A stretch of DNA of 64,000 nucleotides from Nautilus pompilius (taxonomy: Eukaryota; Mollusca; Cephalopoda; Nautilida; Nautilidae): the NCBI GenBank assembly GCA_018389105.1, contig JACATO010000306.1:781001-845000 (forward strand), in the 5' to 3' direction. The notes under the pieces are model-generated. The model was not told where the DNA came from. It ran no database searches and was given only the letters and a program-made list of their open reading frames with translations. The position numbers and the translations under genes are program-made. Every line of letters starts with the position of its first letter. Positions within the stretch are counted from its first letter, which is position 1. Below are positions 23,560 through 34,750 of this stretch, piece by piece.

Positions 23560-24309
23560 CTAAGATAAATGGAGAAACTTTCCTCTTCTGATTCAAAGGG
23601 ATAGAATCTCTTATAATTAGAAATAATTCTAGCTAATCTGAAAGGCGGACTGTTAACTAGCTAGCTTCTTGCTTACATATTTAAATTTCATTATCTGCAC
23701 TCGTTTATCCTTAAAATGAAATACTGAAAGTTTAATGTTAAAAATTCTGAAGACAAAAGTCGATCTCAAGGAGTAAGAAGCACAGGAAATAAATATAGAT
23801 ATTTTTAACGTTGCAGCATTGGCCAGGAAATGGTAAAGCCTGTGTGTTTATTAAAATAACTAAGCAATAGAAGAATTCTAAAGCTTAGAAAACACAAGTA
23901 CATTTTTTAAAAAGATTGTTGCAAAAGAATAATGTATAAGTTTTAAACTGCTGACGATTTTAGCCTTTAGTTGCAGCAGACTAATTATAAGAAGACAAAG
24001 AAACAGGGGCGAAAGTAAATATATTTCGGTGGAGCCCTGCGCACCAAAATAATGAGTTTCTGTTTTGTTCTCTTTCTAAAAGGAAGCTGTTTCTGTCTTC
24101 CTGCTACGTAAAAGCCGCGGTTTATGTTTTTTGCTTGAAGCATCTTTCGGTGGCAGTAATAAATATATATTATTTTCATAGCTTTTTGATTTGTCATTTT
24201 AACTGACAATTGGTTGAAAAGTCAAGGTAATCGCTGATAGATAAAAACAGATAAAAAAGAATTTTGCATCACTGATTTTTTTTTTTCGTTTTTTATTTTC
24301 AAAATTCTC
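23560..24309. other. AT-rich stretch
   Basis: Nothing recognised. Confidence 0.5.
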
Positions 24310-24730
24310 TGCACCAAATGATCTCGAAGTGACATCCGCCGCTGAATCCCGACCGGCACATGTCGATTTTGTCATTCACGAGCAGTGAACTGTGGCGACT
24401 GGTGACAGCACGCGCCGCTTGGCACACGGGTAGCTATCGCTAGGGATAGAGATGGGGCTCCTATTGATGTTGACTCTGGGTGTAGCAAAGTCTCATCCCT
24501 TTCCCGGCACGAAGTGCTCCTGCCTGCTCCTCGGCGTTGGCTGGCTGGTCATTACGACCTAATCCAGTCTGCGTTTGGACCAGACAATGCGCGACGTTCG
24601 CGAGCTATTCACGTTCTGACATTCTAGAAGACAGCCCTTTATTTGTTTCTTAGGCCCCGTCCAGGCCTTTGGTCAGATCTCTTCTGCACCGTACAGCCGG
24701 CAGCTGACGGTCAAAACACCAGCAGCAGAT
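24310..24730. other. GC-rich island with a short ATG frame
   Basis: Clearly GC- and CpG-richer than the flanks for about 400 bases. An ATG at 24452 (G at -3, G at +4) opens a 36-residue frame with a hydrophobic start, MGLLLMLTLGVAKSHPFPGT, followed by KCSCLLLG. It resembles a signal peptide with a CxC pair but ends at 24562 with no donor inside. A promoter, conserved noncoding element or small secreted peptide could explain the island; none is proven. Confidence 0.25.
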
Positions 24731-25079
24731 GTGACCAGTCTAAAAAAGCTACTTATGTAAAACGACATTTAATGGATTCATAACTGCCCAGTGAGTGCCC
24801 ACGTGTCTCCAGAAAAAGAGACCTTCGCGGTCCGAAATTATCCAAAAAAAAACAAATTTTTAATAAAGAAGTCTCCCTTTACCCATCCTGTCCGTTACAG
24901 AGTCTTATTATCTCTTTTCAAAAATGGTGATTATTTTTTAACTCTGTCTGTCATTTTGTTTTCTTTGATATGAACAGGTTCCAGAGAACTCAGCAATGTT
25001 TAATAACCTGAACACGTAAGCAAATGTGCCAACAGAGAAATCAGGTTGAAAAGCCAATAGAAATCTCTCTGTCTTCCCC
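24731..25079. other. AT-rich spacer
   Basis: Nothing recognised; a 60-codon frame at 24791-24973 lacks support. Confidence 0.45.

Positions 25080-25123
<44 letters not shown>
25080..25123 (+). repeat. (AC)n microsatellite
   Basis: About 43 bases of uninterrupted AC repeat. Confidence 0.95.
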
Positions 25124-25124
<1 letters not shown>

Positions 25125-26060
25125 TATACCGGAAAACTTTATTGCCATTAATTTTTCGAATTCTCATTCTATCTTAGTTATTTGATGAACGAGGCCCTCT
25201 TTCTGACTATCTGATGTTTAAATGACCCTTTAAAACTTGCTAACCATAACATAGAATTTCCTTAATAAAGCAACTTTAAAACTCAAGTGCACATCAGCTG
25301 TTCACTCGCCGTTATTCTTTATCATTCAGTCTTCTTCTCTTTCTGTCTGCAAAGTAAAAACAGAACAAAGACAATGAAAAGTTGGAGAAAAGTAAATATA
25401 AACTCTTAGCCGACCATCTGGTCTCGCTGATGATTTTAAACAGTAAATATTTTTTCTTAAAATGAGGCTATTATTTGTAATCATTTTCTCTTTGCTCTAA
25501 AACTTCTGATACCTACTTCAAGACGATTCTGAAAATGATTTTAGAAGTACAGCGGATATACAAATGGAAGCCTATGGGAAACTGAAGAAAAGGCCGCTTG
25601 GAAGAATGTTGTCAAATGAGATCGTGATATAAATTGGAGTCCATGAAAGCTGAAAAAAATAATTTGGACCAGTTTAAGATGAAATGATATCCACACTCAT
25701 CTCAACTATATATTCTGAAAGCTGAAACAAAAAATTTAAGTTAGCTTTGTGATCTCATACTAATACCCCAGCGGGCGTGATCCAATCTAGCCAGACATAC
25801 AAAGTTCTAATACTCAAATCTGACAAATCTTATGTTAATTTTTCTTTTTTTAAGAAATTTCTATCTTAAAAGAAATTTCCGTTGATAATATTATGGTTAT
25901 GAATATTCCTGAGTTTAATTATTTATTTATTTTTCTATATCGATAATCAAAAAAGATTTTTTAGTTACATGAAAAGTAAAGCAACAAAGACTTGTGAGAG
26001 AACATCCGGATGCAACTTATAGTTCTTCAGAACTGCTGTATATGCAATAAATAATAGCAC

Positions 26061-26062
<2 letters not shown>
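25124..26062. other. AT-rich gene-free stretch
   Basis: Nothing recognised. Confidence 0.5.

Positions 26063-26109
<47 letters not shown>
26063..26109 (+). repeat. (CT)n microsatellite
   Basis: About 46 bases of uninterrupted CT repeat. Confidence 0.95.
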
Positions 26110-26113
<4 letters not shown>

Positions 26114-27150
26114 TTCTTTCTTCATTTAAAGTCTTAAGGTTCTGGCGATAATTTTCGAATTTCTACGTTCCTCAAAGCTTTTAAATAGCGCAACAAGAGA
26201 ACTAAGATACTTTCTCTGTTTATTTTAAATGGATGACATCAAACTTGATATAGCAAGAAGATGGTTGTTGCCTTAGCAGCATTCTCCGGTAAGATTTTCG
26301 AAAGCATTGTCATCGCTATGGCTAAATTTGGATGTCTATCACTGAAACAGTCTCCTTACTTTGGCATCGTTCTATCACGCATCTAATCAGCTTATTAAAT
26401 CGTAATGACACCTGTCAACATTTTAAACTCCACCAGATAACCAGTGACAAATCCGGAAAAACGATGCTGCTTTTACAACTGCCATTGCGATTTAGTAAAC
26501 TACTAAGCTGATTGCATTAGCTGATTAAATTACATGCACCTTGGGAACGAGTTAAAATTTCCCTGGCTAGATTAATTTATAGCTGATTTAGAGATGATCT
26601 AAAGAGGTGCAAAATTATTACAGACTGCAAGCAGGTTGAATTTATTTTCTCAGTCATTAACAAAACAAAACTACCAACGAAGATACTTATGGATTAGCTA
26701 AAGAGTAAAAAACACATTTCCCTAGTAGTCAGTAGAGTAACTATAAACGTTCGGCAAGACGGGGCAGAGAGACAAGTCGTGCTGAATAAAGCAAAAACAA
26801 TTCTATGTGGTGGTATTGGTCGGGAAAGGTTGTGTTAATAAATATATATAATTATTTTAAATGTAGTTTTGTCTTATTATCTGTTTCGTAGTGAAAAAAA
26901 ATCAGCCATAAAAGGATGGGAGGAAATTGTTTGTTTTTTTTTTTGCTTTAGTACATCACGCTGTTTCTTTATAAATAGTTTCCCTCTGACCGAAACCCAA
27001 GATTTCTTTATCTTTTATCCAATTACAAATGAGTTGATTTTTAAAGAAACCGATTCGCTCCGCTGTTTCCGTGGTGGTCCTCAGACCAATCCCGATGTCT
27101 CGTTTTTGTTAACACATAGTCTTCGATGAAGACGAGAAATAACTGCCCAA
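26110..27150. other. AT-rich stretch with one weak start-donor pair
   Basis: At 26261 an ATG reads MVVALAAFS and meets a GTAAGA donor at 26289, but the surroundings are ordinary AT-rich DNA. The 86-codon frame at 26869-27129 has no support. Confidence 0.35.
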
Positions 27151-27154
27151 ATCT

Positions 27155-27406
27155 ATGTGGGAGTGTAGGGCTCTAAAACGTGGCACGTTTGAACACAGGT
27201 ATTATGGCAAAAAACGGGGATATTTCATCAGATGTCCAAATGCGAAATGTCACGGACGGTCGCCAATAGGAAACGAGGCTGTCGGCAGGAGGAGGGAGGA
27301 GATGTTGTTAATGTGCTGGTCGGGTTTTATCGTGAGAAACCAAATATTTAGGATAAACATCGGAGCCTGTCACGGTCAGGTGAGCTGGACACAGCCATTC
27401 TTCTAA
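27155..27406 (+). CDS. Unrecognised 83-residue frame, weak
   Basis: A basic, Cys-containing frame that includes RYYGKKRGYFIRCPNAKCHG. It starts at a GTG/ATG-less position with ordinary splice context. The CPNAKC spacing recalls half of a zinc-binding knuckle (for example GRF-type fingers, which have a Gly-Arg-x-Phe then Cys-Pro pattern), but the partner Cys/His residues are not visible. The stretch is moderately GC-rich and runs into the CRE cluster. Chance is the default reading. Confidence 0.13.
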   Translation: MWECRALKRGTFEHRYYGKKRGYFIRCPNAKCHGRSPIGNEAVGRRREEMLLMCWSGFIVRNQIFRINIGACHGQVSWTQPFF

Positions 27407-27539
27407 CAACAAACGAGATGGCTGCCTCGGGGTAGGAGTCGGAAGAAAAAGAAAAAAACGGCTCGACGTCTTTCTGTACCCAGTATTGGGACGTCTAGTA
27501 TGGGCCAAGGAATAATAGCTGCTTCCTACCTACTACGCG

Positions 27540-27800
27540 ACATTGTGGCGACGTCTACCGGCTGACGCCGCTATGGCAGTAGGTTCTTTGTATAGAATGT
27601 GACGTCACACGCCGGGGAAGATAATCATACCTAGATATTAGTTGCTCACGGAAAAAGACAGACTAGCCTTTAGAAAAACGTGCCTCTTCTGCTCCTCTCC
27701 GCCCATGTTTGCGACTACAGGAACATCAGCAAGACGGAAGTAGAGGCCGCTGGTGAAAGGCTGCTGACGTCATCGTGACGCCAGCTCTGAGGTGGCCAGC
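27540..27800. promoter_or_regulatory. Candidate promoter island with two CREs and an ETS site
   Basis: Two full palindromic TGACGTCA sites at 27600-27607 and 27765-27772, a further TGACGCCA at about 27776, and an ETS-type ACGGAAGT at about 27734, all in a CpG-rich patch. No TATA box. An ATG at 27808, just downstream on the plus strand, opens a 24-residue basic peptide (MFVVAKKTKRRKCSGNYI and onward) in poor start context with no donor. The direction of transcription is not determined. Confidence 0.4.
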
Positions 27801-27882
27801 TTCATCCATGTTTGTTGTTGCAAAGAAGACAAAAAGAAGAAAATGTTCTGGGAATTACATCCGCACTAGCAAAAGGCACTAA

Positions 27883-28513
27883 CAGTAACTTCAAATAAAA
27901 TTTTTTAAAGATAAAATAAATAAACGTCGATAGCACAGTTGAATGGCCGCTAGAAGAGGATATAACATACACTAGAAAAGAATTTAAAAGTTTTTTTACT
28001 AAAAAATAAAACGTAAAGAATAACGTGTTTCATTGGCGCTGTGTGGTCGGCATAAATTCTCCTCCTGTTTATTGGCAGCATTCCAACAAGTGACTTTGCT
28101 GTCCCTGGTAAATATGGAGAACAAAGTTGAGTTTCACATCTTCAAATGTAAACTAAAACACACTGGTATGCGTGATTTAATGCAATAACTTTCTTTTTAC
28201 CCCACTTCTATTGATACTCTGTTGGCATGCAATCAGTCATCGACCGATTTATTGATGGATTATCATGATGATTATTATTCACGTGTTCTGATTAGATTGT
28301 AAAAGATAACATAACGAAAGTTCTGAGTACCTCCTTTATATATTTGGAAATATTTCTAATATTCTAACTTTTCTATTTATTCTCACCTTCAAATTAACAA
28401 AAAAATCAGAAAGTAAGGCTCAAAGAAACTGACAAGGAAGAGAATTCTAGATATGCTAATTACAGCGATCCTCCCTGCTAAGTCAGCCATTTCGTGACTT
28501 ACATATACTACGG
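27883..28513. other. Spacer
   Basis: Mostly AT-rich. A GC-richer patch at 28036-28115 shows no frame with support. Confidence 0.4.
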
Positions 28514-28628
28514 TTGACATATCATCCCGCCGATCTTCTGCTACGATGGCAGAAGCGAATGTCTTTTAATATTTCTTCACGTCACTCACGGCCCACGTGG
28601 GGCACGCGCGTTCGTATTATATTTTTAG

Positions 28629-28738
28629 GTGCAAATTTCACCCAGCTGATAAAAGTGAACGACCAACAAGAGCAGAAGATGGAGTTTAGCCGTGACATAC
28701 AAAGGGTCATCAATGCCAATTTCAAAGAGGGTATTTAA
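28629..28738 (+). CDS. Candidate terminal coding exon
   Basis: An acceptor-like TATTATATTTTTAG ends at 28628. The exon completes a Gly codon and reads ANFTQLIKVNDQQEQKM, then EFSRDIQRVINANFKEGI, then TAA at 28736. More than half of the codons end in G or C although the flanks are AT-rich, and the peptide is a charged, amphipathic helix-like segment. A GTATTT just before the stop could be a weak donor, making it internal. AT-rich AATAAA-like words follow within 40 bases. The frame is also open upstream to about 28514 (first ATG at 28559), so an unspliced 60-residue product is an alternative. The QLIxVN(D/E) pattern faintly recalls a loop in Cys-loop receptor extracellular domains; this is too weak to name a family. 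Confidence 0.42.
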
Positions 28739-29528
28739 AAGTTACCCGATAGATCGGAACACTGAATTATAAAAATAAAAAGATTAGAAAATATTTGAGA
28801 AAAAATACGAGACACATTTGTTGAAATAATTTATACCATAGTAGACAATTCTGAACAGAAAATCTCTTCGTTTTATTTCTTTTGTTCTATATGCAGTTAT
28901 CACTTGTGCAGACTTTATTATGTTTCTAATTTTCAATCTATTCACAAATATCCGCTCCCTGGTTTGGTTTCCTTTCTTGATGATTATAAAATACATAATG
29001 GGCGGTCGCTGTCTTTCTAAGAATCAGACTACAACTGATGTAAGCTAATCACAAGAATAATTATTAATTATTTTACGTTGTTTTCGTGCAGAAAATGCTA
29101 TTGTTTTTCCTTTACAGTATCTAATTCTTCACATACATTGTTCAGCTTTGAGCTGGATCCAGTAAGATTTATATCGATTCTTCTCTTCCATCTCCACTGC
29201 TGGATTTCTGTTCTCGCAATTATCATACAATAAATTCCTGCTTCGGTGTGAAAGCGATCTTCAATTACAAGCAAATCACATCTAAGTTAGACAAACTCGC
29301 TACGTTATCTTGGCGAAAACAACAATTTTGCTAACTACTCCTTATTTGCCTGAAATTTTAAAACCAAAATGCATAGCATTTGTACACAATTGTTCTCAAA
29401 CATTCCAAGTCTTTAGTTACAGGTGGTGCATCTGTGGTTCCGTTGGGACCTGTTGTAACAAATGTTTTAATTTTTATGGTTATTCATTTTTAATTCAGTT
29501 TTCACTGTTCTTTGTCAATCTTTTACTT
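28739..29528. other. AT-rich spacer
   Basis: Nothing recognised apart from short frames on both strands. Confidence 0.45.
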
Positions 29529-29554
29529 TATTATTATTATTATTATTATTATTA

Positions 29555-29631
<77 letters not shown>
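29529..29631 (+). repeat. (ATT)n microsatellite
   Basis: About 100 bases of ATT repeat with one slip near 29555. The poly-Ile, poly-Leu and poly-Asn frames are artefacts. Confidence 0.95.
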
Positions 29632-29632
<1 letters not shown>

Positions 29633-30500
29633 ATTTCAAACAGATTAGACTACTTTCAAACAATCTTATTATAAATTTCATTAAAGCATTAACAAAATCT
29701 ATCATCATGGGATTCTTTTCGTTATACTTTTGTCTGTAGTCGGCTGGTTGATGATGCACCTTTTCCGAAACCCGGCTGTTTTTTTTCATAGTATAAGATT
29801 GAAAAATCTAGGTAAAGTTCATTTCTGCTATTATCTTAAAGTTTTCAAAGATGTTTTCTTTGTTAGACTCTGATTATACATATAATTTTTTTAAATGTGC
29901 TCAATATACAAGATTCAAATGGCTGTTTTCATAGTATTATTAATATTTTATTTAACGTGAAAGCGAAATATACTGTCAGAGAAATAAATGTAAGCTCTTG
30001 GAACAACCAAAAGTCAAAGATCTCTCGACGTCCTGACGATAATTACAGCTTCCATTTTCCTTCTTACCCTTTTACAAATGCACATATTTTATATTCTTAA
30101 TTAGTTTTGTTTTTTTAATTTATATTTGTTTATTATTTTTTTAAAAATTATTCAGTCAGTTGGTCTTTTCCCTTTTTTCTTTGTTAATTTGTTTAAAAAT
30201 TATATTTTGAACTAAACTTTTAAAAAAATACTTCTGTTTGATTTTCTTTGTTATCTTCTCACCCTCTTTCCATAAACAGAGAAATAATAATTTAATGTTT
30301 CAGTTTACCTTTGTCCTTATTTTTCATCATCCGTGTTCTTTTTTCTTCTTCTTCTTTTGTTCCTTTTGTGTTTACTTCTTTCCTTTATCCGACCAATTCA
30401 TCTGCATATAAATCTCCTCTTCCCGTCTTCTCTCCCACCCGGAAAACGATTGTCAGTTGTTAATTCGAATCAATCATCTCCTTTCATACATCTAAAAAAA
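29632..30500. other. T-rich stretch
   Basis: No gene supported. It becomes pyrimidine-rich (TTC/CTT) near 30330-30440. Confidence 0.45.
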
Positions 30501-30961
30501 AGAAAAAAATTTTTGGCGAGTTATCGTTAAAAAGCCTTTTCGTTCGTAAACAAGCAGGGCCACTGTCTCGATCCTTCAGAGCCCTTCTGCGGGGCCCACT
30601 GAACCGTGTGACGGAGGCACGCACGGCAGCCGACCGGCAGGTGAACGGAAGTAGACCGGGTATTTTCCGCTTGACATAAAAGTTAGGGGGGAAAAGGAGG
30701 GGGCACACTTGCCGAACCAGCTGGTGGCGAGCGAATCGTATACAGGCTCATAAAGGGAAGATTTTGGACCTTTATCTTTTGATAGCCGCCTGAGTGTGGA
30801 CAATGGACGCCCGGCCAGCGAACACTTTTGTCCGATGTTTGTACATGTTTGACGGCAAGTGTGAATAGAAAGATAAACGGGTGGAGGGCGGCGTGGCGTG
30901 GGCAGAGCATAAAGACGTCAGGGTCTCGGTAAACAGACCCTAACTAGCTGGCCACACTCAC
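30501..30961. other. GC-rich island
   Basis: About 450 bases of GC- and CpG-rich sequence. Minus-strand frames of 74-75 codons overlap each other in different frames, so at most one could be real. On the plus strand an ATG at 30803 (A at -3, G at +4) opens a 21-residue frame, MDARPANTFVRCLYMFDGKCE, with a GC-type donor word (GGCAAGT) inside its end. A promoter or conserved noncoding element is the simplest reading. Confidence 0.3.
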
Positions 30962-31030
30962 CGGCAGACTTTGTAGGCGCGTGCGGACACCTCCACCCAC
31001 CCACCCCGCTTTTCCACGGTGCTGCGACAT
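30962..31030 (-). CDS. Possible minus-strand first exon
   Basis: The minus strand has ATG at 31030-31028, 23 open codons (MSQHRGKAGWVGGGVRTRL and onward) and a strong donor, CCGGTGAGTG, directly after, in phase 0. It is GC-rich, and the Gly run comes from a GGGGTGGGTGGGTGG block. Against it: C at -3 of the start, and only AT-rich trinucleotide repeat upstream on that strand instead of a promoter. Confidence 0.18.
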
Positions 31031-31080
31031 TAGAAATAAATAGACGATTTCCAAATTATAAGCTAAACCATCACCGCCGG

Positions 31081-31088
31081 CATCATCA

Positions 31089-31159
<71 letters not shown>
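31081..31159 (+). repeat. Compound (CAT)n-(ATT)n-(AGT)n microsatellite
   Basis: Three trinucleotide repeats follow each other in register, each change being one base within the unit. Confidence 0.95.
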
Positions 31160-31160
<1 letters not shown>

Positions 31161-33225
31161 TTTACAAGAAAGTATATCGATAAAGATGATCCAAACTAAA
31201 ATCCCTTTTCGTCCACCCTTTACAGCCAGGAAGGGGACACCATTTTAACAAAATCCTTCTATTAAAACACACACGGTTATTTGTACGCTGTATGATAGAA
31301 AGGGAGCGCACAAAACACCGTGGTAGAGTTACTTTGAACTCCGTATAACTTTACAAAGTTGATAGATGCCAACTGTTCCATATGTTTATTTAATACATGG
31401 ATAAGAAGTCATAGTGACCCAATAAAATTCTCATGTCAGAATCGTATGCACAAAGGTAGGAAGTCTTATTTTGACCTATAGACTCCATTTAAACTTTTTA
31501 TCACTGTTATATGTGGAGTACAAGAAGGCAAAAACCTGTACAGAAGGTAGTAATGTATGAAAGAGGATACTATATATATCTAACATTTAAGATATGTAGC
31601 CAATATGACTTACAGACTTGTGGATAGTAGACCATGTCTGGTTTAAATATATGTGATTATATGCAGATAATACTTCAAGGAAAGGAGTCATTTTGGCACA
31701 AATACGAGCTCCCTACATTTTAATATGGCCATATAGTAAGCAATGGATGCAAACAGGTAACAAATTTCGATAGAGTTATGCATTTATCACGTAGAAGCAG
31801 ATCAACATTTTCTTATACTACTTTTATGGTATGAATGATAGCATGCAGCAAAAGAAAAAAGGCATGGATAAATTTTGACTCATTAAGAGGTTTCTGAATT
31901 GGATTTGGAAGCCATGACAATTTATACATATTTCTCAGATTTGAACATTGTCTATAAAATTTATACACGAAGGTAATTTTTCGTTTTTGTGTGCAACATC
32001 GATGGGTTGCTGCTGTGCGTGTATATTAACTGAAAGTGGAGGTGTGTTTGACTAAAGATAGAGAGCTACAGAAGTTAAGATGGCCTGTGACCATACATTA
32101 CCAAGTTTCAGTGCTTGGGTACAGACAAAGAGCTAAGTAGTTATATAGACAAGAGGAACGATGCAGTGCTAAGTGCAGAAGGATTTATTGGAAGTCTTCG
32201 AAAAAGAGTGTCTCTAATTCTTCGTTTTCACTGTACGCTCTAGCTCAGTAAAGCTTAAAGAATTTCTTGGTTTAAAAAAACCTTTATGTTCTGGCAGACC
32301 GCAATGTATTCCTGCCGCTGTAACTGATGTAAATACTCTAAAACAAAGTTGCTGAGAAAAGCTGACTTTTTACTTACAGCAATTTCAAGTACGTGTTTTA
32401 CTGCCAGAAAACTCACTCAAAGAGCGCAGATGCATATAGAACAGGAGTACATTTACTGCTAAAGGCTCTGGAAGATAAAACGGGTCAAGCTATAATTGTA
32501 GGTTAACTACTAACTAGGCGATTGCTAAAAAAGAAACTGAATTAGTTTAGATTTAAGCAAGATGAGAGCGAAAGAGAAGTTTGCGAAATAACATCATGTG
32601 GTATACAAACGAGAAGGAATTAAGATTTGGAGCTTTAAGTGCTCCATCCTTTCGTGGGCTTTAAATTCAAGGCTACAGTACATCATAAAATCTGTTTTTT
32701 TTTTTTTTAGAAAAGCAGCTGAACGATTTTACATTGAATTTCTATGAAAGCAAAAAAAGAGAAATTAGTTCTATAAGGTATATAATAATAAGACCAGGAA
32801 AGTTGCTTCGTCCAGCAAGTCTTAAGGCAAAATTAATAGACTGTTCCATTAATTCCATTCTATCAGAACATCTGAATGAAAAAGAACCGAAGTAAGAATT
32901 TTTAGCCAGAGATTAGAAAGGACACCTCTAAGTTTTCATGATCTTGTACCAGACACTTCTTTTGATTTAAATATCCTTTGAGATATTAACTCCAGATATA
33001 AGCTGTGTTACCCAGAGTATCATTAGGGAGATGCATTGTGTGGTCCGTGCCTTAAGATTACAGAAGATAGTAAACTCCCTATCAGAGGAACGAAGGATAG
33101 TCGAAGCTTTAATTGGCATATTCTGTCTAGCGAGGTACAAAATAAATTCTGTTCAAAAGACGTCAATTTATGTCTATCTTACTGCACAAATGGGGTCAAC
33201 TATTAGGCAAATATATTAATTTCGT
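31160..33225. other. Probable relic sequence, origin unknown
   Basis: No intact gene. Similar words (GGAAGTCTTATTTTGACC, GAAGTCATAGTGACCC, GGAGTCATTTTGGCAC) recur near 31407, 31455 and 31684, suggesting an old degenerate repeat. A T16 run lies at about 32695. A 62-codon frame at 33031-33219 is basic at its start (RALRLQKIVNSLSEERRIVE) but has no reverse transcriptase or transposase motif I can see. A decayed mobile element is possible, not shown. Confidence 0.3.
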
Positions 33226-33300
33226 TGGGCTGAAGCGTTGGTATAGTGTAACACCTACATCAATAACCAAACACTTCGTGGGTTCGAAACCAGCTCAGGC
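33226..33300 (+). repeat. tRNA-like relic (SINE head candidate)
   Basis: An internal Pol III promoter pair is visible. The box B is nearly perfect, GGTTCGAAACC at 33281-33291. A box A-like TTGGTATAGTGTAACA lies at 33238-33253 and resembles the D-arm of Asp/Gly/Glu tRNAs (TTAGTATAGTGG). The spacing of about 40 bases is right. Acceptor-stem pairing is not evident, so this is not an intact tRNA gene. Confidence 0.4.
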
Positions 33301-34469
33301 GGATTGTATAATCCAAAAATAGAAATACCTTCAACAAATTAACATCATCGTCTCGAAAACAGTTTCCTTTACGGACTAAACGCTGACAATGATGAGAGAA
33401 AGATTATCAAAACGTTTATTAGTTAGTTCTACTACTACTAATAATAAACTGATAGAAGATTCCCTAGCTAATCTTACTTTTTTTTTTTAAAATTGTGAAG
33501 AATTTTAATTATTTAAATTTCATTTTGAAGTCGAACCTAGAAAACGCGATAGGTTTGTAGCCCTCTTTTATTTCCAGGTAGAGATACTTCCTGTTATGGA
33601 CTGGGTTGTTTTATTTTTATATTTTACTTAATATCTAGTCTTATAATAATTCTGAACAACTGTGTTGGAATTCCTCCAAATGCTGAGGTTACACAAGCGC
33701 TGGATCTGTCTACCTTGATGATAAACTAAACAAATGGGAAAATTTATTGAAGAAACCCTTAAAAAAAAAAAAAGGTAGATATATTTGAAATTACAGCAGT
33801 AGAAGTAAATGGAAAAAAAAAATTAAAGTAGGCAATCTACTGTTAGTAATATTGAAAAAAGACAAAAATAAATTGTTGATGACTTAGCCAACTAGCTTTG
33901 GAACAAAATCAATTGACCATGACACCTGGCAGTAAAGTTTGAAGAGAATAAAATTTAACATATTTAGATTTATTCAGAATTCGTGATTTTCTCATTGTTG
34001 CATAAGTTTGAATTTGCAAAGGAAATAGAGTGATAACCTTGTAAAAATTTTCTAGTTTCATTAGAATTATGGCGGTGGATATAATTCCAAGATAGGTCTC
34101 TTTTTTCCGTCTCGCTCTACATTCAAACCAGGCTCCAAACTTTAAAGTGATTAGTTTAAAGAAAGCCTTTTAAAAAATCTGCAGTTCGAAAACGTACGAT
34201 AACAATCTGCTATAGGAAAGAGTGAAAAAACTGAAAATCATAAAACCCTAGAAGCCAAACCATTTGTTTAAGTCCCTTTTCAACTTGAAACTGATTAAAG
34301 TTATGTCTGACACGCCGCTGGTCATCATGTCGCTATTGGAACGCTTCCAAATATATATCAGAGTTGTTTCTATGCTGGAGTTTTCCTTCTTGTCGAACCT
34401 TTGTCCTGACTTTCGAAGTCTAAGAATTCCTCACAGCGGAGAGCTGGAAGTGAAAAGGAGTTGGGAATT
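33301..34469. other. AT-rich stretch
   Basis: An 82-codon frame at 34264-34512 (ATG inside) ends in the repeat copy B and has no splice support. Otherwise nothing. Confidence 0.4.
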
Positions 34470-34750
34470 AAGCCTTGGTAACCAAAAAAGTATTTACCGA
34501 GGTACGGTTTAGGGGTTCTCAAGCGGTGGGTCAAACTGCAAACAAGTCAATGGCTACCTGCAGAACCTTCACTACATGTCCCCGGAAAACCCTACTAAAA
34601 CCGGAAGAAATCCACACGGCAGGCTGATGAAGAAGAGCAAGAAAAACCGAGGTACACCACACCCTGCCGCTCCCAATTTGGATTTGTGCTCAGGTCCTTG
34701 ACCATAGCAGTCAAGACGTCCCTGGATCCGCAAGTTAGGAAACACGGTAA
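34470..34750 (-). repeat. Interspersed repeat copy B with tRNA-like head
   Basis: It shares with copies A and C, in the same order, GGTAACCAA...TTTACC, a GTACGG block, GGGGTTCTCAAG, GTCAATGGCTACCTGCAGAACC, and a CCCGGAAAACCCTACTAAAACC tail. At the higher-coordinate end (34680-34720) the minus strand reads TTGACTGCTATGGTCAAGG then GAGCACAAATCC, a degenerate box A / box B pair. This supports a tRNA-derived SINE read from the minus strand. Confidence 0.5.
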
